From Acytostelium subglobosum LB1 (taxonomy: Eukaryota > Evosea > Eumycetozoa > Acytosteliales > Acytosteliaceae): 64,000 nucleotides of DNA. Positions within the stretch are counted from its first letter, which is position 1; each line of letters begins with the position of its first letter. Below the pieces are notes generated by a model that worked only from the letters and a program-made list of their open reading frames with translations, was not told the DNA's origin and did no database searches. Where the stretch lies: positions 132,891-196,890 of the forward strand of contig NW_012236496.1 of the NCBI RefSeq assembly GCF_000787575.1. Reading direction: 5' to 3'. Positions 9,504-22,000 of this stretch are shown piece by piece. A program made the position numbers and the translations under genes.

Positions 9504-12236
9504 TTAAGTTGTTGGGCCTACTTCGATGAAATTGGACCGGATGATGGATATTGTAGATTGACTAATGCTGCAAGTGGGATGTGATCTGGTAGCCAGTCGG
9601 TCAATGCTGGTGGAGGCTGAAGCCAGGTCGATGTTCTTGATCTCCTCGATGCTCATCAAACGTTGCTGAATAGGTTGGAAGCTAAAGTTGTGGCTGTTGA
9701 CACTGGCGCCATGCTGTTGCGACCTGACCTGATCAGCTGATTGTGTTCTCCTCTGTCGCAGCTTGACAAGAGTCTCTTCCACCTCTGGGCTCTTCACTGT
9801 TTTGCTGTTGGCCTGCTCGACCATTGCCAAAACGTCATCACTGAACATATTGTTGTCATTGATCGAACATTTGATAAATAATACAACTCTCTCGCGTGCA
9901 GTCAGTAGACCCATCAGTAGCTTTAGCAGGTCCTGGTTGATTGCTTGTCTGTCGATCAGGTCCTCGGCACTGTTGACATAGTCCAGCGCGAATTGGTTGT
10001 TCAGCAGGCCCTCCAACCTGAACTCCTCCAAGATGATTGCGTACAAATGTTGGTCCACCTCATGGGAGAACTCCAGGCCCATCAGGGGCAGCACCTTTTG
10101 TTGGAACATCTCAAAGGTCAATTGTGTCTTTGGTGGCACCAACACTTGCAGGTCGCTCAAATCTTGGGCCTGTTGCAGTGCCAAGTGATGCTCTTGTTGT
10201 TGCAGAAGAATATACAATGATGCAGCCAGTCGATATGTGATCTCGTTGCGCACTGATTGTTGATCCTGGTCATTGTTGTGAAGATGGTCCATTGCACCAC
10301 CCAGGTCGCCATTACACATGAACGAGTGGAGTTGACAATTGAAGAGCATCTGGGCAAAGAGCTCGGGCTCCACGCTCGTGTTGGAGCGCTGCTTGATGCA
10401 CTCAATGATGAATGTTGGATCCAATCGTCGTTCCAGCAGATAGTCGATGAAGAGGGCCAGTGTCTGGGGCAGCAGCCACTGCAGCTCGTTCTCCAACAGC
10501 GAGTGCAGCAGGTCTTTGGCCAGATCAAAGTGATGTGCGTGCAGTGCGCCTACGATCATGTCGTTCCACACGACAGGTGAGTAGGAGAACTGCTGCAGCG
10601 CTTCGGGCGGCAGTAGGTGATTAATCGTCAACTGTAAGTTCTCCTGAAGGGGACGACTTATCACGGCCGACGTGAGGAAGATGCCCAGCAGGGGGCTTGG
10701 CACCAGCGGCAGGAACGTCTCAAAGTACTCAACGGTCGACAACGAGCACTGGATAACTTGCGCGGCCTGTATGATGAGATCGCCAAATGGCAGCCGGTTG
10801 TTCTCAAAGTTGTATATGCATAGGTGGCTGATTACATGTCTCGCATTGTCGTATGTGTCATCTGTGCCAGGTGTCCACGTATCGATAAGTGACTGCAGCT
10901 TCATGTCCTCGGGTTGCATGTCGCCAAAGACCGAGCGCATCTGGCGGTTGGTTGTCTTGCGTCGCACTGCAGCCTGAAGCAGATCGCTCTCGATCGGGTT
11001 TTCAAAATGGCGCATGAGCGATGAGCTCTGGCGCAGGCGAATCGCCATGTCTGTCCAGTAGTTGATGCAGAGCAGGTGGCGTCTGGCGCGCAGCTGCGTG
11101 TCGCGGTGAGCATTCGACTCGTTGTGGATGTAGTGCTTGAGGTCGTGGTGGAAGAAGAAGCGCACCTTCTTGATCGAGGGCGCTTGGTTGTTTGTGTTGA
11201 GGTAGATCTTGAGCGCCACATGATACGTGTCTAGCCGCAGGAAGAACGAAATGAGGTAGTTTGTCGTGAGGCCTATCAGGTCCTCGTTGAAGTTCTTGAG
11301 CACGGCCATCTCGAGGAAGCGGGCGACATCTGCGCGTACGCTCAGCTGGCTGAGCAGGATGAGGTTGGCCATGATGGCCGGCGCCGCCATGCCCAGCGAG
11401 CTGGACAGGTCGGCCAGTGCCGTCTTGGTCGTGGACGGGCTGTCAATGATCGATACGACGATGAAGTGTATAATATCGACGCGTCGCAGTTTGCCCAACG
11501 CCAGATACATGTTGCCATTGAGATACATTGTCAGACACGATCGGAATGTGTCGCCATTAGCATCCAGACCCAGTTGATCAATCATATTGTACACCTCCAA
11601 GAATGTAGAGTCTATCGTGTACGAAGAGTAATGTTTCAGATACAAGTTGATCACATCTATCGTCATCTTTTGTGGACATGTCCTGGCCATATATTTGATT
11701 ATATTCATTCTCTTGGCATCATCAACATCTCTATTATAGTTATCTTGATTGAATAGTGATGACTTCAAACTTTGATTGACAGATGTGATTGATTGATTGT
11801 GAGTATGTACACATTCATTCATTCATGAATAGACTTACAAGGTGATGATCTTGTTGGGATCACTCTCGTGAGTGATGTAGTCCTGTATGTTGAGTTCGAG
11901 TTTACTCGATGGTGTCGAGCTTATGTTGTTGTTGTTGGATCTCGTGATGTTCTTCTTCAGTTCAACATCACGTTTATCAAAGTGATCACCATCATCATGT
12001 TGATCATTATCAATATTAGTCTTGTTATTGTTGTTGTTGTTGTTGTTTCGATTGAATGTTATTGATCTCTTTGTGTTCTCTATTGATGATGGCGATAGGG
12101 ACAGTGGAGTAGATGTGAAGCTTCTTCGTTGTCTTGATTGATTGAATGATGGACCACCTGATGGCCATGTTGGTCTAACCCAATACAGCCTATGCCAATG
12201 TTGTTGGAGCTGTATTGAATAGAGAGCTCTATTCAT
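9504..12236 (-). CDS. Mitochondrial helical-repeat (PPR-like) protein
   Basis: Exon 1 12236-11839 and exon 2 11769-9504, joined in phase 2 (887 residues). The first 60 residues are Arg/Ser-rich with few acids (HRLYWVRPTW, RQRRSFTSTP), like a mitochondrial presequence, followed by an Asn run. The rest is almost wholly alpha-helical with repeated paired helices; stretches such as WNDMIVGALHAHHFDLAKDL and ALFIDYLLERRLDPTFI match the pentatricopeptide rhythm, though the repeats are degenerate. PPR proteins bind organelle RNA and act in processing, stability or translation. The PPR assignment is moderate; mitochondrial location is inferred from the N-terminus. Confidence 0.6.
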
Positions 12237-12955
12237 TCTCTCTATCTCTATCTCTATTCTCTAACTATCTCACAATTACTTGGTCAAGATCACGTAGTTC
12301 GACATCCTTCAAGTTTTATCATTCGAGGTGTGGATGACTTTGCAAAAAACGAAGAATCTTCAAGCCAAACAAACAAATAATTGCATATAAGTACAATCAA
12401 GGCTTTTTTGGACCTAAGTATATTCAATCATTCAATACCAACAATGTCATTATATGATTAGATCTGTCTTGAACTTGATTAAGTAATTAGGAACAATTTT
12501 AATCCCGATATCTATCCAACCATCCACGAGATCGTATTAATGTTTGTCAGTACGATTGGTCTCACCCACACAGGTTATGTATCTCGATCAAAAGGTGATT
12601 ACCTACTTTGAAAACAAACAATTAATTAAAAAAGTTGATGATGTGTTTGGTTGTGGTTTGTGCCCACAACAGTTTGTGTGTGATTGATGGAGGGTGCATC
12701 GCCCCAAGGGTCACACAATCTTTTTCAAAAGGGTACAACCAAGGCAGATAAGGTTGAACGAAGAATGAATGAAAGAACCATGCACCATCCAATCAGGCCA
12801 TTAACAATTAGGTCCATTATGAATAAGTAATAATAATAATATATACATTAAAGAGATAAATACAGATACATACAATCACTCATTCACACAGAGAGTTAGA
12901 CAAAGAATTTGATTGATTGATTGAGACATAGAGAGAGAGAGAAAGAGCGGGGGTT
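12237..12955. other. Long divergent intergenic region
   Basis: AT-rich spacer between divergent genes. It holds scattered ATTA and TTGA runs, a TAATAATAATAATATATACATT tract (split here over 12827-12850) and a GAGAGAGAGA run just before the start at 12956. No gene or RNA recognised. Confidence 0.5.
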
Positions 12956-15900
12956 ATGACACTGACCTCAAAGATGACAACACGATCAATTATGATTAAG
13001 TTGTCAATTATTATATTATTGTTGATGACAACAATGTTTGCAAAGGATGCCCAGGCATTGGCATTGTTGGACCTAAACATTTGGAATGGATTGGCCCACG
13101 ATCACAACTTCCTCACGGCACTCAACTGGGTCACGGCACTGGTACCATTGCTCATCTCCGAGTTGACGATCGGTGCCGACTATGCACAGCTGATTGCCAA
13201 ACAATCCACGGTCAAGGAGTTGCAACTGTTGCAGGCTGCATCATTCATCGTGGCCCAGGGTGCACAATTCACCACAACCGTGCTGACTATCGATGGCACA
13301 TCTTCCACCATCGTCACAAACGCAGGCCTCTCAGCCACCAGTCTAAATCTAAATGGTGTGATCACCCTCAACGTAGGCTCCACCATCTCCTCTTCCAATC
13401 TTATTGCTTCCGCCAATGCCCAAATACAAGTTAGTATGTACACCCCACATCCACTGGAATCATTCCAATCACTTACTAAATTAATCAATCAATCAATCAA
13501 ATAGATGGTAGTTCTATTGTAACACTGAGTGGATCTTTCAATGACAACTCAACATTGATTGCCAAGGGAATTTCAAACACGTTCACGATCAATGCCCAGT
13601 GTAATTTTAATAATTTAGCCCAGCTGGTGCTGACTGGTCCTTCAATGAGCGCCAACGCAAACACAAAGTTGTACTTTGCCGACAACTCCAAGATCATGTT
13701 TGGTCCTGTCGGCCCCTCCGTAAGCATGCAGGGCGGCATCTACACCTTTAACAACAGCGCCCAGCTCACCGTGGCAACAGGAGGCAAGGTCGGCTTTCTA
13801 GGTGGGGTACTCACCACCTTCTACTTTTACGGCGCGTCACAGATGGCCATGAACGGTAGCAGCTTCAGGTGCCAGCCCAGCTCCCTACTCCACTTTGGGG
13901 AATCCTCATCGGTGAGGATGTCTGGCCTGTCTTCCATGTCGCTCGACCCTACTTCATACCTCAACTTTACGGCCAGCTCAGTGTTTGCGATGAATGAAAG
14001 CTCGGCTCTCAACATCAACACGAACATCGACCTGGACAACATAGCTCGCTTCACCATCGATTCATCGACGGTGACTATGTTGCCCAGCAGCTTACTAAAA
14101 GTCAAGGGCAACGCGTCTGTTGAGATCAGTGGTTCGGCATCATCACTCAATATCAAGTCTGCTGCGATTGCTACATTCTCAGCCAACTCGAGACTCGCTT
14201 CGTCAGGTGCCCCACTCGCCATTGATGGCCAAGTCAACTTCACCGACTCGTCCACATTCTCTGTCGCTGGCCTGGCGTCAGTCAGCTTGACAGGCACGCT
14301 CAAACTAGTCGACTCGGCACAGATGACAGTGGATACATCGTCCTTTGTGTATGTCAAGACTGGCGCATCCGTCAGCTTCACGGACAACGCAATCCTAAAG
14401 TCCAAGAATGGCGCGACCATCAGTATCAATGAAACCACAAGTTTCACGGGTGGTGCACAGTTGAGCCTCGAATCGAACTCCAACGTCGTCCTTATCTCGT
14501 CCGCATCTTCGCTCTCATTCAGTGGCAATGCCAGCCTCCAGCAAAGTGGCACTGGTGCCACACTGACAGTCCAGACCGGCGCCTCACTGGCACTCCTGGA
14601 CAACTCGAACGTGGATCTGGCAGCCGGCGCATCGCTCGATGTTGAGGGCGGCCAGGCGACATTCGGCGCAGGCACTTCCATGCGTGTCCACAGCGCATCC
14701 CTGCGCGCAGGACTCGGTGGAAAGCTCTCATTTGCCAACTTCTCGTCATTGGTCATGGTACAGTCCACAATGGTCATTGACGGCCAACAGGTATTTGACG
14801 TCTCGGCCAAGTTGGATGTCAACTCGACGAAGGTCATCATCACAGGCAATGTAACACTCGACGCTGCGTCCTCATTCGTCGACTCTGAGCTTCACATCCT
14901 CGGACGTATCAACATCTCTGGCGTCATCAACATTCAGAACTCGTTGCTCAACATCACCAAGGGCGCGAGACTTGACCTCAACAGCCAGCTGCGCGGACGC
15001 AACCTCAAGCTGCACATCGAGGGAGACTTTGAAGCCAATCCCGACTTTGGTGACTTTGTCTGTGACGAGTGCGAGGTGCACGTAGACAACAAGGGCTGGG
15101 TGCGCTTCAACATGCACACGCACGCCAACCTCACCAACACTGTCGTCTACAACAACGCCAACATGTACCTGATGCCCCTGCATATGATCATCCCTCGAGG
15201 CAACAAGATCTACAATGCCGGTGTGCTGGACTACTGCACAGACATCCTGGTCACCAACAACTACTCGATCACCAACGACACTGAGCCCATTGTGATCAAC
15301 ACTGGCCGCTGGCTGTGTCGAACAGAGATGACCAACGTCCTCTACACACCCTTCAACAACACTGGCTCGCTCGAGATGTCGGCCGGCATTATCATATTCA
15401 ACCGTCTCACGCAGACCAATGGCACGATCATGATGGATGGCGGAGTGTTCCACGCCAATCACACGGTCGAGATTGAGTCTGGCCTGCTCTATGGAGTCGG
15501 TCACATCTACGCATCAATCGAGAACAACGGCACGATTGGCACAGCGCACAATGTTACGAGCACGGACAACCTGACGATCAGTGGCGACTTGTACCACAAT
15601 GGTGAGATGGTGATCAATGTTGTAACGCCCACCAACTACTCGGTGGTCAATGTGCAGAGTAATGTGGTCGTTGGCGACGACGCCACGCTCGTGCTCAAGA
15701 TGTCATCGGGCCTCGAGCCCGGCACCAACGCCTCCGTGATGAACTATGCCTCGATCCAAGGCAAGTTCTCGTCGATACGCATCAAGTCATTCGACCCGGC
15801 CACGGGACAAGAGGAGGATGTCGACCCCTGTCGCTACCAGACCGATCAGGGCAAGACCAGTCTGTCGGTGTTGGTCAGTCCACAGGGTAGCTGTTCATCA

Positions 15901-16083
15901 TCGGGCGGCTACAAACTGCCGATTGGAGCCATTATTGGAATTGTCATTGGATGTGTTGTGGTGACAGCTGTCATCATTGGTATTGCCTCGTACCGACTGA
16001 GGTTCCGACTAATGCTGCGACGTTCCTATTCCCAGAGATCATCCTCACATATCAATCTAAAGACCAGCAAACTTGGCAACTAA
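12956..16083 (+). CDS. Large type I surface protein, beta-helix-like
   Basis: Exons 12956-13433 and 13505-16083 (1018 residues). The N-terminus has a signal peptide (hydrophobic IIILLLMTTMFA, then Ala-rich cleavage region near residue 30). The ectodomain of about 900 residues is built from short repeats of hydrophobic and Ser/Thr/Asn residues with about 20-25-residue periodicity (for example ASVSFTDNAILKSKNGATIS), the pattern of a parallel beta-helix, with many N-glycosylation sequons. A Cys-containing stalk (near CDECEV and CSSSGGYK) precedes one membrane span (IGAIIGIVIGCVVVTAVIIG) and a basic 35-residue tail. This suggests a cell-surface adhesin or recognition protein; no named family is recognised. 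Start could be Met1, Met7 or Met13. Its codons are unusually G/C-rich compared with flanking spacers. Confidence 0.75.
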
Positions 16084-16585
16084 ACCGACAGTCCATGTAT
16101 TTTACTTTACTTTACTCTATCTATCCATTACTAATATTATTACATCGAATAAACAATGGAAGGTGAGTGTAAGTGTATAACTTACACTTCCTCCTTTAAC
16201 TCTATTAAAGTCACGTGATCGGTTGGTAAAGTGGCCGCAGAGTGAATCAGTCAACGCTCACTCCCTATGATCATCTCCTGTCCATCTTAGCCAAGGCGAT
16301 TGATACTTACGGGGAACAAAACACCCCCCTTTGTCGCATGTTGATGTACTTTTGTTGTTGGTATTCCGCGAACGTTGACCAATCAGAGAGAAATCCACTT
16401 TCGCTGAACAACCGAGAGTGAAGGAATAGTAAATCGGAAGAGCCTCCCATTCTATAGAGGCACATCTTTGATCCATTGAACTGAAACTTGATGCGTCGCC
16501 TGGCGAATGGAAGTGCCTTGTTCACTATAAATACGTCATTATGATCGATCATACCCAAATAGATTGTATCGAATTGGAAGGCTGC
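16084..16585. other. Intergenic with antisense ORF remnant
   Basis: Carries an imperfect inverted pair of AAGTGTAA/TTACACTT near 16168-16190, a CACGTGA site at 16212-16218 and, on the reverse strand at 16307-16558, a short ORF containing ALPFARRRIK, related in part to the remnant near 9155. No complete gene seen. Confidence 0.35.
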
Positions 16586-18319
16586 CTATGTGATAAAGTC
16601 GATTGAGGCCTTCTTTATCGTCTTGAGCAAAGGGGGCATCGCACCTGGATCCACCAGCTTTGGCTCATGAACTGACAACCTTGTCAAGCTATCTGGGAGT
16701 AGTCCTTTTGTGATTTGGAGGTCAAAGTAGTTAGGCTTGATGCACAGTGTCTGTACACCAAGGGGGATGATACCATGCTTGATTGGGTGTGAATCCATAA
16801 ATATTAGAGTGGTGACCGATGATGGAATACATCCAGGAATGAGTGGCTCACTGACTCCCAAATAGAGATACGTGACCCCTGATGGGACCAGACCAGGCCA
16901 CAGCCTGACGATAGGACCAAAGGTTAGGTGCGTCACGCTTGTTGGGATGCATCCACTGGACATACCTCGCACTGTATTGAGAGTGAGAGTCGTCACGCCA
17001 TAAGGGATGGTGTTGGTGGCGCCTCGTGGAATACCTCGAATAGAGAGTGTTGTCAGTTTTGGAGGAAGGTCCACCTGAATCTTAGTGGTGCGCCGTTTGC
17101 CCTTTGTTGGACAGTTGCCGTCCCAAGATGGGACATCAAGTCTTCTCAAGAGTGGCAGACGTGATGAAGGAGGAATGTTGCCCTTGAATAATGTGTCAAG
17201 TGAGAGGCGCGTCAGTGATTGCGGGAGAAAGTGCTCATCGTCCAAATCATGATTGTACTTGGTTAAGATCAGGGTCTGCAGGGAGCGAGGGAGTGAAAGA
17301 AGCTTAGTTCTACAGACAAGGTCGAGATAGGTGAGTGATGGAGGGAGAGCTCCGGGTGGTATTGGCTCGACGCAGTTGGGGACTCTCAGGGTCAATGAGC
17401 AAAGTGATGATGGCAGGCATCCATGAGCGAGGGGCGAGTAAGAGAGTAAACAAATGTTGAGTGACTCGAGCTCATATACTTTGAGATCGGTCACCTGTTC
17501 GGGGATGGAGCCAACAGAGATGTGACAATTGGCATCGATGTGGAGTCTGGTGACAGAGTGTGGGATCATTCCCCTCTCCAAGTGTCCTACTCCATCTCTC
17601 TCGTCGATCTGTTGTTGATTGACTGTGGCGCTATGTATGGATTGGGACTTTGATGTGGAGAGAGTGAACCGATAGAGGGATGGACTCTGGCGATACCAGA
17701 TAGGCATTGATGTCGTCATCATCATTGAAAGGTGAAGTGGACCTTCTGAGTTTGTAGTGTTGATTGATGTTCGCATCTATGTCATCGGCAAAGGTGAGAT
17801 GCTCAACCCCATAGGGGATTGGAAAGTCTGGCCGCAGTCTATTATTGCAGAGCCAGAGAGCCTTGGTTTGGGGTGGAATCGCCTCAAATTGATTGGTCGA
17901 GTGTACCAGGTGCAGATTCTCTAACGTCACTAGGATGATTGTTAGTTCCGTGATTGTGATGATGAACATCACTAACACATACGAGGAGAGGAGGACACTG
18001 CTGATTTCATGAAGCATGTATAGTATGACTTCGTGCAGAAGAGATTGCGTTCATACATCCGCTTGTTCACGATTGGTGCGATGGTGCCGTCCTTCATGTT
18101 TGTTGAGAAGGACAGGTATTTGTCACGATCATCAAACAGTCTGCGACACGTCAATGACAGAAACAAACGGTCGGCGTCCTCCTCAATATGTATCACAATC
18201 CTCTGAAGGATTATATGTGAGAGGGTGTCCATTGTACATCTGTCTATTATTCTTTCGCTGGTATCTTTCAAACTATGGATTGAAACAAGATAATCAGTGG
18301 TCTCGTGATCAGAGGTCAA
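16586..18319 (-). CDS. F-box/FNIP-type repeat protein
   Basis: Exon 1 18319-17983 encodes an F-box-like N-terminus (TLSHIILQRIVIHIEEDADR, then LTCRRLFDDRDKYL). Exon 2 17929-17649 and the 3' exon up to 17608 encode about 15 degenerate FNIP/IP22-type units of the form G-x-IP-x-SVT-x-L-x-(F/L). The first junction (54-base intron) is clean. The second needs removal of only 40 bases (17648-17609), with GT and AG ends, to keep frame (546 residues total). That is short for this genome, so a frameshift is the alternative. FNIP proteins are a large dictyostelid family, thought to be F-box substrate adaptors for SCF ligases; substrate unknown. Confidence 0.7.
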
Positions 18320-18410
18320 GTGATCGATCGGTCAGGTGACTTCATTTTCTGAAAATACAGTTAAAGAAGGAACGAAGAGATAGAGAAAGAGACAGAGATA
18401 GAGACAGAGG

Positions 18411-19833
18411 ATGTATGGATATGATGTACAGTCACACTTGACCTACTTCATGCTGTTGGATGAGCTATACTTGTCGAAAGACCCGAGGTGGACACCAGTC
18501 AATGCTCAGACAGCACCAGTTGGAGACACTCTACAACAGACTATTAAGCTGTCTCGCGCCTCCACCTCTGCCACAGACATACCCCTACTTCTTACCAATC
18601 TTACACTCGAGTTCAACTCACCTACAACCTATATAAGATTACGTAATATCAATAACAACAACAACAACGAACTTGAAGGGGACATCACCTCACCCAACAA
18701 CAATGAAGTGGAGACAACAGAGAAGGAAGAGGAGGAGAAGCATTTATTGCGATCAATACCATCAGGCTCAATCATTAGGAATGCAATCAGTGGATATCAG
18801 CTGATGATTGACAAGTTCAACCTGACAAGGAACTTGGCAAAGTCAAAGTACTTGGTGCCAACAATGTTGATTGAGAGAGGCCGCATCACTCAGTCGTTCC
18901 AGGTTGACCATTTTCAGCAAGAGACAGCGATGGTCACAAGTCGAGAGTCGGTGCCAATAGTTTGGTTCCTTAAGGACCCTCTAAAGAACAGAGGAGAGGG
19001 CATAGAGTTGTTCCATTCGGTGGACGAGTCACTCAAGCATTGCCTGCCGAACAAGAGATATATATTACAACGCGAGATTATCCCAATGCTATTCAATTCG
19101 TTCAAGTTCGACGTTCGCATCAACATTGCATTGGTATTCAACTCTGATGAGACGAAGCTATACATCTACAACGTAAGCATCCGGAGGAGAATGGATCAGG
19201 TGACAGGATCATGTGACAGGGTATCACGTGACATGACTGGCTGTCACGTGACCATGATCACGTGACTGGATTCACAGGACTAACGATCGATATCAAATAC
19301 AACAACAACAGGAAGGCATAATGAGATGCACGGGAACCAAGTATGTCAGCGGCAGCGTGGAGAAGGGAGAGCAGTTCACCAACTTTTGCTTCCAACAAAA
19401 GTTGAACCCATCGTTTGGCAATATTGTCCCACTGGCTGACTGGGACACGGATGGCAGCCGTCTGGCAACGATGGAACAGGCAGTGGGCGAGATATTCGAC
19501 CTGTTCCTGCCGCGACTCAATCAGCTGAGGCACAGCGGAGTGACCGTGTTTGGTCTGGACTTCATATTCGACAGCGATGGACATCCCTACCTACTGGAGA
19601 TCAACAACTCACCATCGATGTTTGTACATAGTAACGAACGTGTGGCGTCCATATGCCGAAGGGCCATCGCACAGTTGCCAGCACTGGCGTTTGAGCCACT
19701 ATTGGAAGGTGCCACTCCAATTGCCAAGGACTGGAAGTTGTTGAGGGACTACACCAACAGACATCGATGTACCAACACTGATTCAAATGATGATGGACAA
19801 TCTGAAGACTTCAATCTATTTGATGATTTATAA
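18411..19833 (+). CDS. Tubulin-tyrosine-ligase-like (TTLL) enzyme
   Basis: Exons 18411-19172 and 19312-19833, phase 0, 427 residues. The ATP-grasp TTL domain is clear: LNKSKYLVPTML-like region (about 143-155), WFLKDPLKNRGEGIELF (ATP-binding loop), YILQREIIPML, KFDVRINIALVF, the junction IYNEGIMRCTGTKYV, and FGLDFIFDSDGHPYLLEINN with SPSMF, where the acidic residue and Asn of LEINNSP bind Mg-ATP. TTLL enzymes ligate Tyr, Glu or Gly to tubulin or other proteins. Residues 75-115 are an Asn/Glu-rich insertion. The 139-base intron is unusual (see the TCANGTGAC cluster). Which amino acid it adds cannot be told. Confidence 0.88.
19196..19266. repeat. Five TCANGTGAC copies within an intron
   Basis: TCAGGTGAC (19196), TCATGTGAC (19209), then TCACGTGAC at 19224, 19244 and 19258. 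The last three contain the CACGTG E-box palindrome. They fill most of the TTLL intron. Confidence 0.7.
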
Positions 19834-20400
19834 AGTTGATTGAGCACTCACTCACGAGAGTATTACCACAACCAACATCATATCCGAACTTCTATAAAAA
19901 AATAAAAGTCGCAGTAGTCTCAGCAGTCGCAGTAGTCTCAGTAGTCGCAGCAGTCACAGCAGTCACAGCAGTCGCAGCAGTCACAGCAGTCGCAGCAATC
20001 ACAGCAGTCACAGCAGTCACAGCAACAACCAAGACAACACAGAAATGGTGAACAATTAACACTTTTTGGGTACCATAAATAATAGTATTACAAACATAAA
20101 CTTAGTTAGTGTCGTATTACTATGTTGAGTTAAATTTGGTGATGTCCAAAAAATGTTAAAGATTAATCATTTCTATATTGCCATAGATTGATGCCAACTG
20201 TTACTAATTCTTATCGTCTGAATCTGTATCTGTATAACAAAATGTTGAAAGATAAATGGTAGTTCTAGTTTAGCGAACTGCCAAAATCCTTCCAGGATTT
20301 TCGAAAGATTTTTTTTAATTTAAGTTTGATTAATGGAGGGTTACAGATGGTCCATCATGGCCTTGTTGAGAATTCATACATACTACTCACTTAGTTGAAT
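19834..20400. other. Intergenic between TTLL and FNIP genes
   Basis: Begins with the 9-base tandem array listed separately; the remainder is AT-rich with short A or T runs (for example at 20150 and 20310). No gene seen. Confidence 0.5.
19908..20024. repeat. Tandem 9-base repeat, 13 units
   Basis: Thirteen in-register units of GTCNCAGCA/GTA (mostly GTCACAGCA and GTCGCAGCA), 117 bases, starting 75 bases after the TTLL stop. The unit would read as Ala-Val-Thr/Ala repeats, but no gene is supported. Confidence 0.85.
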
Positions 20401-22000
20401 ATGCAATTACTATCACTTCCTATTTTAATATTTAGAATCATCGTCTCACATCTTGACGATGTTATTGACATTGTATGTTTTCTGTTCACAAGCAGAAAAA
20501 TCTATCTTCGCCAAGAGAACATCGCCCCATCACTGAGACATCACTTTGGATATGTCTTCCCCCTGTCAACACTCATGAGAACCTCCTCAAAACGACTTAA
20601 GAACTTGAACTTACGAAGAACATTTAAACAACTAACGACGACAAGAAACAGTGTCGTTCCCAAACGAAATCCTCAATATCTCCGAATTGAATCATCAACC
20701 ATCCCATTCCCACCAATTCCTTCGTCAGTCACGAGCGTGGCGCTTGTTTGCTATAATGAGCCTTTCGATCTTTGTACCAGTTCAATACCTTCGACTGTGA
20801 CACACATAGAATGTGTAGCTTTCAACCAGCCTCTTCAAGTTGGACATATCCCACAGTCAGTGACTCAATTATCACTTTATTGTTTTAATCAACCTCTTCA
20901 TGTTGGACATATCCCACAGTCAGTGATTCAATTGTCATTGGAGCGCTTCGATCAACCTCTTCAAGTTGGACATATCCCACAGTCTGTGATGGAATTGTCA
21001 TTTGGGGGCCTTCAACCAGTCGCTACATATCGGACATATCCCGCAGTCAGTGACACGATTGTCATTAGGTCAGTTTGATCAACCTCTGCAAGTTGGAGAT
21101 ATCCCACAATCAGTGACACGATTATTACTTTATTTTTTCAATCACCCTCTTCAAGTTGGAATTATTCCACATTCAGTGACACAGCTCACATTGGAGATGT
21201 TTGACAAACCTCTTCAAGTTGGACACATTCCACAGTCAGTGACTCAGTTATCACTTGGTCTTTTCGATCAACCTCTTCAAGTTGGACACATTCCACAGAC
21301 AGTGACACAGTTATCACTTGGTTATTTCGATCAACCTCTTCAAGTTGGACATATTCCACATTCAGTGACACAACTATCATTCGAAAGTTTTAATCAGCCA
21401 CTACAATGTGGACATATCCCGCAGTCAGTGACCCAACTTTCATTTGAAAGTTTTAATCAACCTCTCCACATTGGACATTTACCACATTCAGTGACACGCT
21501 TAGCTTTTGGAGATGACTTTAACCAATGTCTCACAACAGAATACATTCCATCAGTCACATCACTATCTATTCCATGTGCTGAGTTCTCTCCAAAACATTT
21601 CAGTTTGCTCGACCATCAGTGTCTTGATGAACTGACTGTTGTCCATTTAGCCAATTACAGAGACTACAAGGAGAAGACATTTTCAAATGGTTCATTTCTG
21701 GATCGCAACACCCTCTCTCTTACCAAAATGATCACTATTTCACATTTAGTCATACAAGTTAAGCCGTACTACCGACTCAACGAATTAAGTGAAGGGTTAC
21801 CATCAAATCTTATGGCTTTGCTGAGGTCTATCCCAACAATAACTCTTCAGTTCTTTCGCTCTGGCGCCAACGGAACAATACTGACAGACTTTAAAATTCA
21901 CACCAGGTTAATTGATGAAACAGCCATACTCCTGGTACCAGTATCAAATGTAGATATGGATGGTGAAAGAGCTATATCATTTTTAATTAATAATAAATAA
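20401..22000 (+). CDS. FNIP-repeat protein with one frame slip
   Basis: Starts at the ATG at 20401 with an F-box-like region (LPILIFRIIVSHLDDVIDIV), then about 13 near-identical 21-residue FNIP units (63-base period), consensus F(N/D)QPLQVGHIPQSVTQLSL, then a 160-residue unique C-terminus ending at 22000. The frame shifts once within a five-G run at 21004-21008: four G would read SFGAFNQSLHIGH and restore the repeat. This is either a sequencing/assembly error or a recent mutation. The low divergence between units suggests recent repeat expansion or gene conversion. It probably acts as an SCF adaptor, as inferred for the family. Confidence 0.75.

Noticed and set aside
14872-15504. 210-residue antisense ORF in the surface-protein gene
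   Set aside because: Shadow of a G/C-rich coding exon.
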